Positions 7,717 to 14,605 of a stretch of DNA of 21,586 bases are shown one piece after another (position 1 is the first letter of the stretch; each line of letters opens with the position of its first letter). The notes under the pieces were generated by a model, which saw only the letters and a program-made list of their open reading frames with translations, did no database searches and had not been told where the DNA came from. The stretch is taken from NCBI GenBank assembly GCA_035464115.1, contig DATHSN010000169.1, forward strand, positions 1-21,586. The letters run 5' to 3'. The position numbers and the translations under genes were made by a program. This DNA is from DATHSN01 sp035464115. Its GTDB lineage: Bacteria > Actinomycetota > Acidimicrobiia > Acidimicrobiales > SKKL01.

Positions 7717-8448
7717 GTGGCGGCGCTGATCACCCTGCTCGCCCTGCTCGTGGCGTCGACCCTCGTCACGAGGATCGCCGCCGCGCTGTTGACGGCGTCG
7801 GGGCTCAGCCCGTCGTTCGCCCGGTTCCAGGCCCGATCGGCGTTCACCGGTGTGGGCTTCACCACCAGCGAGGCCGAGTCGGTGGTGAACCACCCGTTCC
7901 GCCGCAAGGTCGTCGGCACCTTGATGCTCCTCGGCAACCTGGGCGTCGGCGCGGTGATCGCCTCGCTCGTCATCTCGTACCAGGGCACCAGCGCCGCCGG
8001 TTCGGTGCGGCGCACCGCGGTCCTCGCCCTCGGCGCCATCGTCGTGATCGTGGTGATGAGGCGACCGGTCGTGGAGCGCCTCCTCGTGCGCCTCGCCCGC
8101 CGGCTGCTGGGCGTCGACCACGGCGCCGAGGCCCCCGACCGCTCGACGATCGCCCACGTCGGCGGCGACCACGACATCGTCGAGCTGGCCGTGCGGGCCG
8201 GCGACTGGCTCGAGGACCGCACCCCCGACACCCTCGACCTCGAGCGCGAGGGCGTCGTGCTGCTCGGCATCGAGCGCGCCGGCGCCTACACGAGCCTCCC
8301 GCCACGCGACGACCGACTCCAGCAGGGTGACGTGGTCGTCCTCTACGGCCCCCGGCGCACGCTCGAGGATCTCGACGCCCGCCGCAGCGGTTCGTCGGGC
8401 GAGCTCCGCCACATCGACGGCGTGATCGAGCACCGCCGCCGCACCTGA
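7717..8448 (+). CDS. Membrane protein with RCK_C (TrkA-C) domain
   Basis: This 243-residue protein belongs to a recognised but poorly characterised family usually annotated as TrkA C-terminal domain membrane protein. The N-terminus is a membrane helix (1-24, AALITLLALLVASTLVTRI). A conserved loop, RFQARSAFTGVGFTTSEAE (36-54) and NHPFRRK, leads into a second helix (about 65-87) and a third (about 95-112). A cytosolic RCK_C regulatory domain follows from about 153 (DIVELAVRAGDWL) to 222 (QQGDVVVLYGP). RCK_C domains bind small ligands such as c-di-AMP and gate ion transport. The SAFTGVGFTT loop resembles the pore loop of Trk/Ktr potassium transporters, so a small ion conductance is possible but unproven. 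The GTG start is set by GGAG at 7707-7710, six bases upstream. Confidence 0.78.
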   Translation: MAALITLLALLVASTLVTRIAAALLTASGLSPSFARFQARSAFTGVGFTTSEAESVVNHPFRRKVVGTLMLLGNLGVGAVIASLVISYQGTSAAGSVRRTAVLALGAIVVIVVMRRPVVERLLVRLARRLLGVDHGAEAPDRSTIAHVGGDHDIVELAVRAGDWLEDRTPDTLDLEREGVVLLGIERAGAYTSLPPRDDRLQQGDVVVLYGPRRTLEDLDARRSGSSGELRHIDGVIEHRRRT

Positions 8449-8460
8449 GCCGAGCACGAG

Positions 8461-8496
8461 ACGGAGGCGGTGTAACCCGGGTGCACCGACCGCCGT
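8461..8496 (+). terminator. Imperfect hairpin after the RCK_C gene
   Basis: ACGGAGGCGGTG (8461-8472) pairs imperfectly with CACCGACCGCCGT (8484-8496), with one mismatch and one bulge. The loop carries the palindrome ACCCGGGT (8475-8482). It starts 13 bases after the RCK_C stop and ends ten bases before the next ATG, so it could be a terminator or attenuator, or simply an operator for the following gene. Confidence 0.35.
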
Positions 8497-8506
8497 CACC
8501 ACAGAC

Positions 8507-8794
8507 ATGACCACACCAGTGAGCTCCGATCAGCTCCGCATCAGCATCGAGATGGGCGACGAGTACCAGCCCACCAGCCGCCTCCGCGCAGCGCTCGACG
8601 AGCTCGGCGCCGCGCTGGCCGAGCTCGACGACGCCGAGGTCGCGGGCTTCGCCGGCGGCGTGGCCATGCCCGGCTTCCGTGTCCTCGGGTTCACCCACGA
8701 GCACGTGGAGCACCTCCACGGCAGCCGGCGGCAGCCGACCACGGGCGACGGCGTCGGCGACCGGCTGGGCAAGAACGTCCCCATCAAGTGGTGA
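8507..8794 (+). CDS. Unrecognised 95-residue protein
   Basis: I do not recognise this protein. It is 95 residues, soluble and acidic in its first half. A start of about 15 residues (SDQLRISIEMGDEYQP) looks like a beta strand and turn. Then comes a helix, SRLRAALDELGAALAELDD, a glycine-rich turn GFAGGVAMPGF, a VLGFTHEH strand, and a basic tail ending NVPIKW. There are no cysteines, signal peptide or membrane segment. Codon use matches its neighbours, which supports a real gene. The ATG has no Shine-Dalgarno sequence and no clear -10 box at leaderless distance. It lies 26 bases before the cysteine-cluster gene, so the two may be one transcript. No function is proposed. Confidence 0.6.
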   Translation: MTTPVSSDQLRISIEMGDEYQPTSRLRAALDELGAALAELDDAEVAGFAGGVAMPGFRVLGFTHEHVEHLHGSRRQPTTGDGVGDRLGKNVPIKW

Positions 8795-8820
8795 CGTTCG
8801 CTGGGCGTGGCTGACACGCG

Positions 8821-9510
8821 GTGCCGGTCCTGCCGATCCCTCTGGTGGCCGAGTCCGCCGATGACCTGCTGGGCGCTGCCCGCAGCCTCGTCGACGCGGC
8901 CTCGGCCGCCTTCATCGCCGACGCCGACATCGGCGTCAGCTGCACGGCCGGCTGCTCGGCCTGCTGCTCACAGGCCGTGCCGGTGACCGCCGCCGAGGTC
9001 CGCTCCGCCGTCGCCGCCATCGCCCGCCTGCCCGAGGAGCGGCGCGCCGAGATCGCCCGGCGAGCCGCCGCCGTGACCGCCACGCTCGCCGACGCCGGGA
9101 TCTCTCCGACGACCTTCCGCGACGCAGGCGACGACCCGGCGGCGCGCCGAGCGGTCGCCGGGGCCTACTTCGCACAGGACCAACCGTGCCCGCTGCTCCA
9201 CGACGGCGTGTGCTCGATCCGGGCCGACCGTCCGCTCGCGTGCCGCGAGTACCTGGTCGTCTCCGACCCCGCCCACTGCGCCCCACCCGGGGTCGGCGAC
9301 GAGCCCGGCGACCAGGTCGTGCGCATCCGATCCCGCAACGACGTCCGCCGCGGCTTCGCAGACGTGTCGACCGCGTTCGGCGAGCCCGGCCACGAGGTGC
9401 TCGCGTTCGCACTGGCCGACGCGCTGCGCCACGGCCCCCCGGTCGCACCGCCCGCCGACCCCAGATCGGGCCCCGGCACCGCCGCCATGCTCACCCCACC
9501 ACTGGGGTGA
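8821..9510 (+). CDS. YkgJ-type cysteine-cluster metal-binding protein
   Basis: This 229-residue cytoplasmic protein has the YkgJ/CxxCxxCC signature. The first cluster is Cys41, Cys45, Cys48 and Cys49 in SCTAGCSACCSQ. The second is Cys123 in QPCPLL, Cys131 in GVCSIRADRPLAC, Cys141, and Cys153 in AHCAPPG. The family is predicted to chelate zinc or iron and some members act as metallo-enzymes or modification factors, but no general function is established. The start is a GTG with no visible ribosome site, chosen because the first conserved helix (SADDLLGAARSLVDAASAAF) begins 11 residues later. It is probably co-transcribed with the 95-residue gene 26 bases upstream. The last eight bases of the gene form one arm of a hairpin. 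Confidence 0.82.
   Translation: MPVLPIPLVAESADDLLGAARSLVDAASAAFIADADIGVSCTAGCSACCSQAVPVTAAEVRSAVAAIARLPEERRAEIARRAAAVTATLADAGISPTTFRDAGDDPAARRAVAGAYFAQDQPCPLLHDGVCSIRADRPLACREYLVVSDPAHCAPPGVGDEPGDQVVRIRSRNDVRRGFADVSTAFGEPGHEVLAFALADALRHGPPVAPPADPRSGPGTAAMLTPPLG
9491..9510 (+). terminator. Hairpin spanning the stop codon of the YkgJ-type gene
   Basis: TCACCCCA (9491-9498) and TGGGGTGA (9503-9510) form a perfect eight-base-pair stem with loop CCAC. The TGA stop is the last three bases of the 3' arm. It may terminate transcription or protect the 3' end. A weaker CACCC/GGGTG pair lies at 9536-9550. Confidence 0.4.
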
Positions 9511-9587
9511 TCCGGCTCGACGACCACGCCGAGATCACCCTCACCGGGTGGTGCCATCGACCCGGGGCCGACGCCACCCTGGGCCCC

Positions 9588-10154
9588 ATGACCGACACTC
9601 CCGACGGCACCGGCCTCACCGAGGCCCACCTCACCCTCATCAAGCTCGGGCGCGCCTTGTCCTACCTGGCCTGGTTCTGGGTCCTCGCCACCTTGGTGAT
9701 CCTCGGCCTCGGCTTCATCTTGTTGCTGCTCGGCGCCAACCCGAACGCCGGCTTCGTCGAGTGGGCCTATCGCGCCCTCGACCGGTCGATGACGCCGTTC
9801 CGCGGCATCTTCGAGCCGATCACGCTCGGCGGCCAGTCGGTGTTCGAGACGTCGATCCTGTTCGCCATGGTCGTGTACAGCATCGTCGGGCTCGCGGTGC
9901 GGGCCCTGCTCGACTGGCTCAGCCTGAAGATGGTCCGCCTCGATGCCGAGCTGCGCTGGCACCAGGACCAGGAGCGCATCGCCGCCCAGCAGCGCGAGAT
10001 CGAGCGGCGCGCCGCGGCGGCCGCCGAAGCCGCCCTCGGCTGGGGCCAGGGCAGCGTCGCCACCACCCCGCCGGCGTGGACACCGCCCCCCGGGCCCACG
10101 CCGCCTCCGAGCGTCCCCCCGGCCCCGGGCCAGCCCGGCACGCCGCCGCGCTGA
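9588..10154 (+). CDS. YggT-like membrane protein with proline-rich tail
   Basis: This 188-residue protein has two clear membrane helices, about 22-45 (LAWFWVLATLVILGLGFILLLL) and about 86-109 (SILFAMVVYSIVGLAVRALLDWL). Between them lies a loop containing MTPFRGIFEPITLGGQS. The loop-plus-helix arrangement resembles the YggT family (rpFR-x-IxPPI then a hydrophobic helix), small membrane proteins linked to cell division and envelope homeostasis; the match is suggestive, not certain. A charged coiled-coil-like helix follows (RLDAELRWHQDQERIAAQQ). The tail is rich in proline and glycine (PPPGPTPPPSVPPAPG) and is probably a disordered cytosolic extension. The ATG at 9588 is the first reasonable start before helix 1; no ribosome site is seen. 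Confidence 0.65.
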   Translation: MTDTPDGTGLTEAHLTLIKLGRALSYLAWFWVLATLVILGLGFILLLLGANPNAGFVEWAYRALDRSMTPFRGIFEPITLGGQSVFETSILFAMVVYSIVGLAVRALLDWLSLKMVRLDAELRWHQDQERIAAQQREIERRAAAAAEAALGWGQGSVATTPPAWTPPPGPTPPPSVPPAPGQPGTPPR

Positions 10155-10165
10155 GCCACCGATCT

Positions 10166-10179
10166 CGGCGCGAGCGCCG
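10166..10179. terminator. Weak hairpin between convergent genes
   Basis: CGGCG (10166-10170) and CGCCG (10175-10179) pair across a CGAG loop in the 54-base gap between the YggT-like gene and the minus-strand SIMPL gene. It is the only candidate terminator in the gap and is short. Confidence 0.25.
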
Positions 10180-10208
10180 GCGGGCGATCGCCCCGAACGC
10201 GTCGTCGC

Positions 10209-11009
10209 TCACCCGCCGACCCCGAAGCTGACGACGATGCGCACGGTCAGCTCCTGGGTCCCGGGCTCGACCGGGACGGCCCCGGCGGCGTCGGCCGCCA
10301 CCTCGCCGGCCGGGTCCGACCCGGCCGCGCCGACCGCGCGGATCCCCACCACGCCGCCGAGCGCCACACCCGCCGCGTCGGCGAGCTGCTCGGCGCGCCG
10401 TCGGGCGTCGTCGACGGCCCGGCGGCGGGCCTGCTCGAGGGGCGCCAGGTCGTCCTCGACCACCAGCGTGAACCGATCGAGGCGAGCGGCGTCGCCCCCG
10501 GCGTCGAGCGCCGCGGCCACCAGGTCGCCGGCGCCGTCGAGCTCGCGCACGGTCACCTCCACCGAGCTGCGCACGACATAGGTGACCGGCTCGGGCTCGG
10601 GGGCGGCACCGTCGGCCGGGACGGTGGTGAGCGGCGGCCGACGGGAGCGGACCGACAGCGCGGTGGTCTGCAGGTCGTCGTCGGTGACACCGGCCTCGCG
10701 CAGCGCCGTCAGCATGTCCTCGAGGGCGGTCCCCGCCTCGGCGTAGAGCGCCGCCACGTCGTCTCCCTCGACCTCGACCCCGACCTCGACCCGCGCCGCG
10801 TCGGGCACGGCGGCGACGCTGCCCACCCCGACGACGGTGATGCGGTCGGCAGCTGGCTCGGGGCCGTCGACGGTTGCCGTGCCCACGCCCGCCGCCTGGC
10901 CAGACGTCCCCGCGTCGCTGGCGGTGGTGCCGCTCGGGGACCCGCCATCGGCGACGCACCCCGAGGCGAACAGGACGAGGGCGACGAGGATCGGGAGCGC
11001 GCGGGGCAT
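10209..11009 (-). CDS. SIMPL (DUF541) domain lipoprotein
   Basis: This 266-residue protein begins with a lipoprotein signal, MPRALPILVALVLFASGC, with the lipobox cysteine at 18, and then a serine/threonine/glycine-rich linker. The rest, from about residue 55 (DRITVVGVGSVAAVPDAARVEVGV) to the end (TQELTVRIVVSFGVG), is the SIMPL/DUF541 fold. It includes the typical DDLQTTALSVRSRRP segment, a VRSSVEVTVRELDGAGDLVAAALDAGGD repeat half and LEQARRRAVDDARRRAEQLADAAGV. SIMPL proteins are periplasmic or surface proteins of unsettled function, linked to envelope or oxidative stress. The start is the ATG at 11009. Six bases upstream of it on the minus strand is TAGGGC, a near-match to a leaderless -10 box. 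Confidence 0.88.
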   Translation of the reverse strand: MPRALPILVALVLFASGCVADGGSPSGTTASDAGTSGQAAGVGTATVDGPEPAADRITVVGVGSVAAVPDAARVEVGVEVEGDDVAALYAEAGTALEDMLTALREAGVTDDDLQTTALSVRSRRPPLTTVPADGAAPEPEPVTYVVRSSVEVTVRELDGAGDLVAAALDAGGDAARLDRFTLVVEDDLAPLEQARRRAVDDARRRAEQLADAAGVALGGVVGIRAVGAAGSDPAGEVAADAAGAVPVEPGTQELTVRIVVSFGVGG

Positions 11010-11113
11010 GTCGGTGCCCTACCGGGCCCAGACCCCCGGCAAACGGTGGGCGACGCTCCACCCCCGACGATGCGGTCGGGGCGCGACCCGTCGGACCGCC
11101 GGGCGAGCCGCCC

Positions 11114-11602
11114 TCAGTCCGGGGCCGGCGCGGCGATCCGCTCGAGCCGGGCCACGAACATCCCGGCGTAGCCCCACACCATCGCGGTGCCGTCGAGCTG
11201 GCGGGTGACCGTGAGCCCCGCGCCGAGCCCCTGGGGCCGCAGGACGTGCACGCCATCCTCGTAGGTGGCCACCACGACGATCTCGGTGGTGAGGTCGCTC
11301 TGCATCACGTCGTGGACGCCACGCTCCACGGTGCCGTCGCAACGCATGTCGTGGACGACCCCCGATCCGGTCACCACCATCCGGTCGCCGCACTGCTCGA
11401 TCCGTTGCGTCGAGCCCAGCACCGGGTGGTCGGTCAGCGGCTGACCATCGACCTCGGCCGACACCACCCTCCAGGTGCCCCGCAGGTCGGGGGCCCCGGC
11501 GACGAGGGGCTCGGTGCACCCCGCCAGCACCGGGGGCGGCATCTCGGTGCCGTACCCACCGGGCGGCGTGTGAGCGACGGGGATGCTGTCAGCGGTGACC
11601 AT
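11114..11602 (-). CDS. Lipocalin-like hypothetical protein, 162 residues
   Basis: This 162-residue protein is not assigned to a named family. From about residue 38 it reads DLRGTWRVVSAEVDGQPL, a G-x-W start that recalls small lipocalin-like beta-barrels. Alternating strands follow (TQRIEQCGDRMVVTGSGVVHDM, TEIVVVATYEDGVHVL, GLTVTRQLDGTAMVWGY). Two cysteines in the core could pair. A VLAGC sequence near residue 28 looks like a lipobox but has no hydrophobic stretch before it, so a lipoprotein signal is doubtful. The ATG at 11602 is chosen because TATCGT stands six bases upstream. It lies upstream of, and in the same direction as, the SIMPL lipoprotein, with 104 bases between, and diverges from ppc. 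Confidence 0.65.
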   Translation of the reverse strand: MVTADSIPVAHTPPGGYGTEMPPPVLAGCTEPLVAGAPDLRGTWRVVSAEVDGQPLTDHPVLGSTQRIEQCGDRMVVTGSGVVHDMRCDGTVERGVHDVMQSDLTTEIVVVATYEDGVHVLRPQGLGAGLTVTRQLDGTAMVWGYAGMFVARLERIAAPAPD

Positions 11603-11614
11603 CCCGAGACGATA
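11603..11614 (-). promoter_or_regulatory. Leaderless -10 box of the lipocalin-like gene
   Basis: On the minus strand TATCGT (complement of 11609-11614) precedes the ATG at 11602 by six bases. Just upstream, TGGCA (11615-11619) and TGCCA (11627-11631) form an inverted repeat with a seven-base spacer, in the -35/-10 spacer region, a possible operator. Confidence 0.5.
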
Positions 11615-11656
11615 TGGCACGGACCATGCCACAGGTCGCTCCGGACGGTGTCGGCG

Positions 11657-11684
11657 CAACGGGCGAACTCGGGTGCGCCCGTTG
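11657..11684 (+). promoter_or_regulatory. Inverted repeat in the ppc promoter region
   Basis: CAACGGGCG (11657-11665) and CGCCCGTTG (11676-11684) form a perfect nine-base inverted repeat separated by ten bases. It lies just upstream of the ppc -10 box and about 55 bases from the divergent start. The arm length and spacing suit a dimeric regulator binding site in DNA better than a terminator. The palindrome is seen directly; the regulatory role is inferred. Confidence 0.5.
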
Positions 11685-11697
11685 GGCGGTGGGCCAC

Positions 11698-11711
11698 TAC
11701 GGTGCTGCGCC
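11698..11711 (+). promoter_or_regulatory. Leaderless -10 box of ppc
   Basis: TACGGT (11698-11703) precedes the ppc ATG at 11712 by eight bases. There is no Shine-Dalgarno sequence in the gap. This matches the layout at the addB-like, toxin-antitoxin and lipocalin-like genes. Confidence 0.5.
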
Positions 11712-14420
11712 ATGGACGACGTGCGCATCGACGCCGCCCTGCACGCCGACCTCGAGCGCGTGGGCCACCAGCTCGTGGCCTGCCTCGAACGCCAGGAGGG
11801 TCCCGGCTTCGTGGCCCTCGTCGAGGAGGTGCGCGGCCTGGCGGCCCGCGAGCGCGAGGGCGACCCGAGCGCCGGCGACGAGCTGCGCGTCGCCCTCGAC
11901 GAGCTGGCGGTCGACGACGCCGCCACCCTGGTGCGCGCCCTCACCCTGCGGTTCCGGCTGGCCAACGCCATCGAGCAGGTCCACCGCGTCGAGGACCAGC
12001 ACACCAAGGCCGCCGCCGGGGTCGACGGCGGGATGGCCGCGGTGGTCGCCCGCCTGGCCGAGGCCGGCGTCTCCGGCGAGCAGGTCACCGAGCTGCTGTC
12101 GCGCACCGACGTCCGTCCGGTGTTCACCGCTCATCCCACCGAGGCGTCGCGCCGCTCCGTGCTCGGCAAGCTCGGTGAGGTCACCGCGCTCATCGCCGAC
12201 CGGAACCGGTCGACCGAGCCGGCACGGATCGACCGGCGCGTCGACCAGCTGATCGAAGCGCTCTGGCTCACCGACGAGCTGCGTCACGCGCGGCCCAACC
12301 CGATCGACGAGGTCCGTGGGGCGATCTACCACCTCGACCTCGCGGTGCGAAACGCTCTCCCCGACGTCCTCGACGAGGCCGCCGCGCATCTGGCCACCCT
12401 CGGCGTCGAGCTCCCCGCTGACGCCGCCCCGATCCGATTCGGCAGCTGGGCCGGCGGCGATCGCGACGGCAACCCGTTCGTCACCCCGGCCATCACCCGT
12501 CAAGCCCTGCGGATGCAGCGCCAAGCGGCGTTGCGCATCCTCGCCGACGAGATCGAGGCGATGCGCTCGGAGCTGTCGGCCTCGGTGGTGCTGGTCGGGG
12601 CCTCCGACGAGCTGGTCGCGCAGTCCGATGCCGACCGGGTCGCCTTCGCCGACGTGCTCGAGAAGCTCGGCCGCCGCTACCGCGCCGAGCCCTACCGGGT
12701 GGTGTGCGCGGCCATGGGGCAACGGATCGCCGAGGCCCGCACGTCGCCGCCCGGCCCTCGGGCCTACGCGAGCGCCCACGAGCTGGCCGAGCACATCGCG
12801 GTGGTGCACCGGTCGCTCGTCGCCAACGGGGCCGCGACCCTCGCCTCGGGCCGACCGGCCCGGGTCGGGCGCCTGGTCGCGGCCATCGGCTTCCACCTGG
12901 CCACCCTCGACGTCCGCCAGCACGCCGACATCGACCACGCCGCCCTCGCCCGGCTGTTCGCCTCCGAGGACGTCGACTACGCCGCCCTCGACGCCGCCGG
13001 TCGCACCGCGCTGCTGTCCCAGGACCTCGAGGGCCGTCGTCCGCTCGCGCCGCCGGGCTCCCCGGTCCCCGACGACGACCCGCTGGCGGTCATGCGGGAG
13101 ATCCGGCACGGCCAGGACGAGCTCGGTCACGGCGCGGTCGAGTCCTGGATCGTGTCGATGACCCGCGGCGTCGACGACGTGCTGGCCGTCATGGTGCTGG
13201 CCCGCGAGGCCGGTCTCATCGACCTCCCGTCCGGGGTCGCGCGCCTCGGCGTGGTGCCCCTCTTCGAGACCATCGACGACCTCCGCGGCGTCGGTGACAC
13301 CTTGCGGGAGCTGTTCGAGGTGCCGGCGTGGCGCCGCCTGGTCGATCTGCGCGGTGGCACCTGCGAGGTGATGGTCGGGTACTCCGACTCCAACAAGGAC
13401 GGGGGCATCACCACGTCGCAGTGGGAGGTCCACAAGGCGCTGCGCACCATCCGCGACGTCGCCGCGGAGACCGGGGTCGCCATCCGGGTGTTCCACGGGC
13501 GGGGCGGGTCGGTGGGTCGCGGCGGTGGACCGGCGCACGCCGCGGTGCTCGGCCAGCCGTGGGGGGTGATCGACGGACAGCTCAAGCTCACCGAGCAGGG
13601 CGAGGTCGTCGCCGACAAGTACGCGCTCCCCGAGCTGGCGCGGACCAACCTCGACCTCCTGCTCGGCGCCGTCATCGAGGCGTCGCTGCTGCACCAGACA
13701 CCCCGGGAGAACAGCGTCGACGTCGGCACGTGGTCAGAGATCATGGAGCACGTGTCGGGTGCCGCCCACGCGACGTACCGACGGCTGCTCGACGCTCCCG
13801 GTCTCGTCGACTACTTCCGGTCGTCCACCCCGCTCGAGGAGCTGGCCGACCTCAACATCGGGTCGCGCCCCGCCCGACGGGGCGCGCCCGACTCGGGTCT
13901 GGCCGGACTCCGAGCCATCCCCTGGGTGTTCGGCTGGACCCAGTCTCGACAGATCGTCCCCGGCTGGTTCGGTCTGGGCTCCGGCCTGGCCGCGGCCCGC
14001 GCCGACGGGCACGGCGATGCCCTGACCGACATGGTGGCGCGCTGGCCGTTCTTCCGGGCGTTCGTCTCCAACATCGAGATGACCCTCGCCAAGACCGACC
14101 TCGGCATCGCCCGGCGCTACGTCGACTCGCTCGTTCCGGCCGAGCACCGCCATCTGCTGAGCATCGTCGCCGACGAGCACCAGCGCACGCTCGACGAGCT
14201 CCGCGTGATCACCGGTCGTCCGCTCCTCGCCGACGAGCCGCTGCTCGCCCGCACCCTGGCCGTGCGCCACGCCGACCTGGCGCCCCTGCACGCGCTGCAG
14301 ATCGAGCTGTTGGAGCGCACCCGCGCCGGCGTGGCCGACGCCGACGAGGCCACCCACTTGCGTCGGGCGCTGCTGCTCACGGTGAACGGCCTCGCCGCCG
14401 GACTGCGCAACACCGGCTGA
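11712..14420 (+). CDS. ppc: Phosphoenolpyruvate carboxylase
   Basis: This 902-residue cytoplasmic enzyme adds bicarbonate to phosphoenolpyruvate to give oxaloacetate, refilling the TCA cycle. Signature regions are all present: FTAHPTEASRRS with catalytic His141, GSWAGGDRDGNPFVT, GYSDSNKDGG with Lys562, FHGRGGSVGRGGGP with His595 and Arg597, a W-x-FGWTQSR-type segment near 740, and the C-terminal GLAAGLRNTG that contributes to the active site. The length is close to the usual 880-960. The open frame extends 43 codons upstream, but the ATG at 11712 fits the -10 box and the normal N-terminus. It is a single-gene transcript, divergent from the lipocalin-like gene and followed by a strong double hairpin. 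No missing residue was noticed. Confidence 0.97.
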   Translation: MDDVRIDAALHADLERVGHQLVACLERQEGPGFVALVEEVRGLAAREREGDPSAGDELRVALDELAVDDAATLVRALTLRFRLANAIEQVHRVEDQHTKAAAGVDGGMAAVVARLAEAGVSGEQVTELLSRTDVRPVFTAHPTEASRRSVLGKLGEVTALIADRNRSTEPARIDRRVDQLIEALWLTDELRHARPNPIDEVRGAIYHLDLAVRNALPDVLDEAAAHLATLGVELPADAAPIRFGSWAGGDRDGNPFVTPAITRQALRMQRQAALRILADEIEAMRSELSASVVLVGASDELVAQSDADRVAFADVLEKLGRRYRAEPYRVVCAAMGQRIAEARTSPPGPRAYASAHELAEHIAVVHRSLVANGAATLASGRPARVGRLVAAIGFHLATLDVRQHADIDHAALARLFASEDVDYAALDAAGRTALLSQDLEGRRPLAPPGSPVPDDDPLAVMREIRHGQDELGHGAVESWIVSMTRGVDDVLAVMVLAREAGLIDLPSGVARLGVVPLFETIDDLRGVGDTLRELFEVPAWRRLVDLRGGTCEVMVGYSDSNKDGGITTSQWEVHKALRTIRDVAAETGVAIRVFHGRGGSVGRGGGPAHAAVLGQPWGVIDGQLKLTEQGEVVADKYALPELARTNLDLLLGAVIEASLLHQTPRENSVDVGTWSEIMEHVSGAAHATYRRLLDAPGLVDYFRSSTPLEELADLNIGSRPARRGAPDSGLAGLRAIPWVFGWTQSRQIVPGWFGLGSGLAAARADGHGDALTDMVARWPFFRAFVSNIEMTLAKTDLGIARRYVDSLVPAEHRHLLSIVADEHQRTLDELRVITGRPLLADEPLLARTLAVRHADLAPLHALQIELLERTRAGVADADEATHLRRALLLTVNGLAAGLRNTG

Positions 14421-14424
14421 CCCC

Positions 14425-14563
14425 ACTGGCGAACCCCCGAACCACCGGCGAACTGGCGAACCCAGGGTGCGGGTACCGCACCCACGGTTCGCCAGAATCA
14501 GCGACGAGCGAACCGGCGAACCCAGGGTGCGGGATCCGCACCCACGGTTCGCCAGTTCGGGGG
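14425..14563. repeat. Nested tandem inverted-repeat element after ppc
   Basis: Two near-identical copies of a palindromic unit lie 60 bases apart. Copy 1 (14453-14495): outer stem CTGGCGAACC/GGTTCGCCAG, a symmetric two-base mismatch, inner stem GGGTGCGG/CCGCACCC, loop GTA. Copy 2 (14515-14553): outer stem GGCGAACC/GGTTCGCC, the same inner stem, loop GAT. Both are enclosed by CCCCCGAAC (14434-14442) and GTTCGGGGG (14555-14563), so the whole block can also fold on itself. Extra GGCGAAC half-copies start at 14428 and 14447. It lies between the convergent ppc and SGNH genes and probably terminates transcription in both directions. The precise duplication looks more like a REP-type palindrome than a simple terminator. 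Confidence 0.85.
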
Positions 14564-14605
14564 TGGGGGCCGATCGGGCCCCGGGGGCGCGCGGGACGGC
14601 CGGGT

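Noticed and set aside
14425..14563. Possible CRISPR array
   Set aside because: Only two repeat copies, each a long internal palindrome, with no regular unique spacers and no cas genes nearby.
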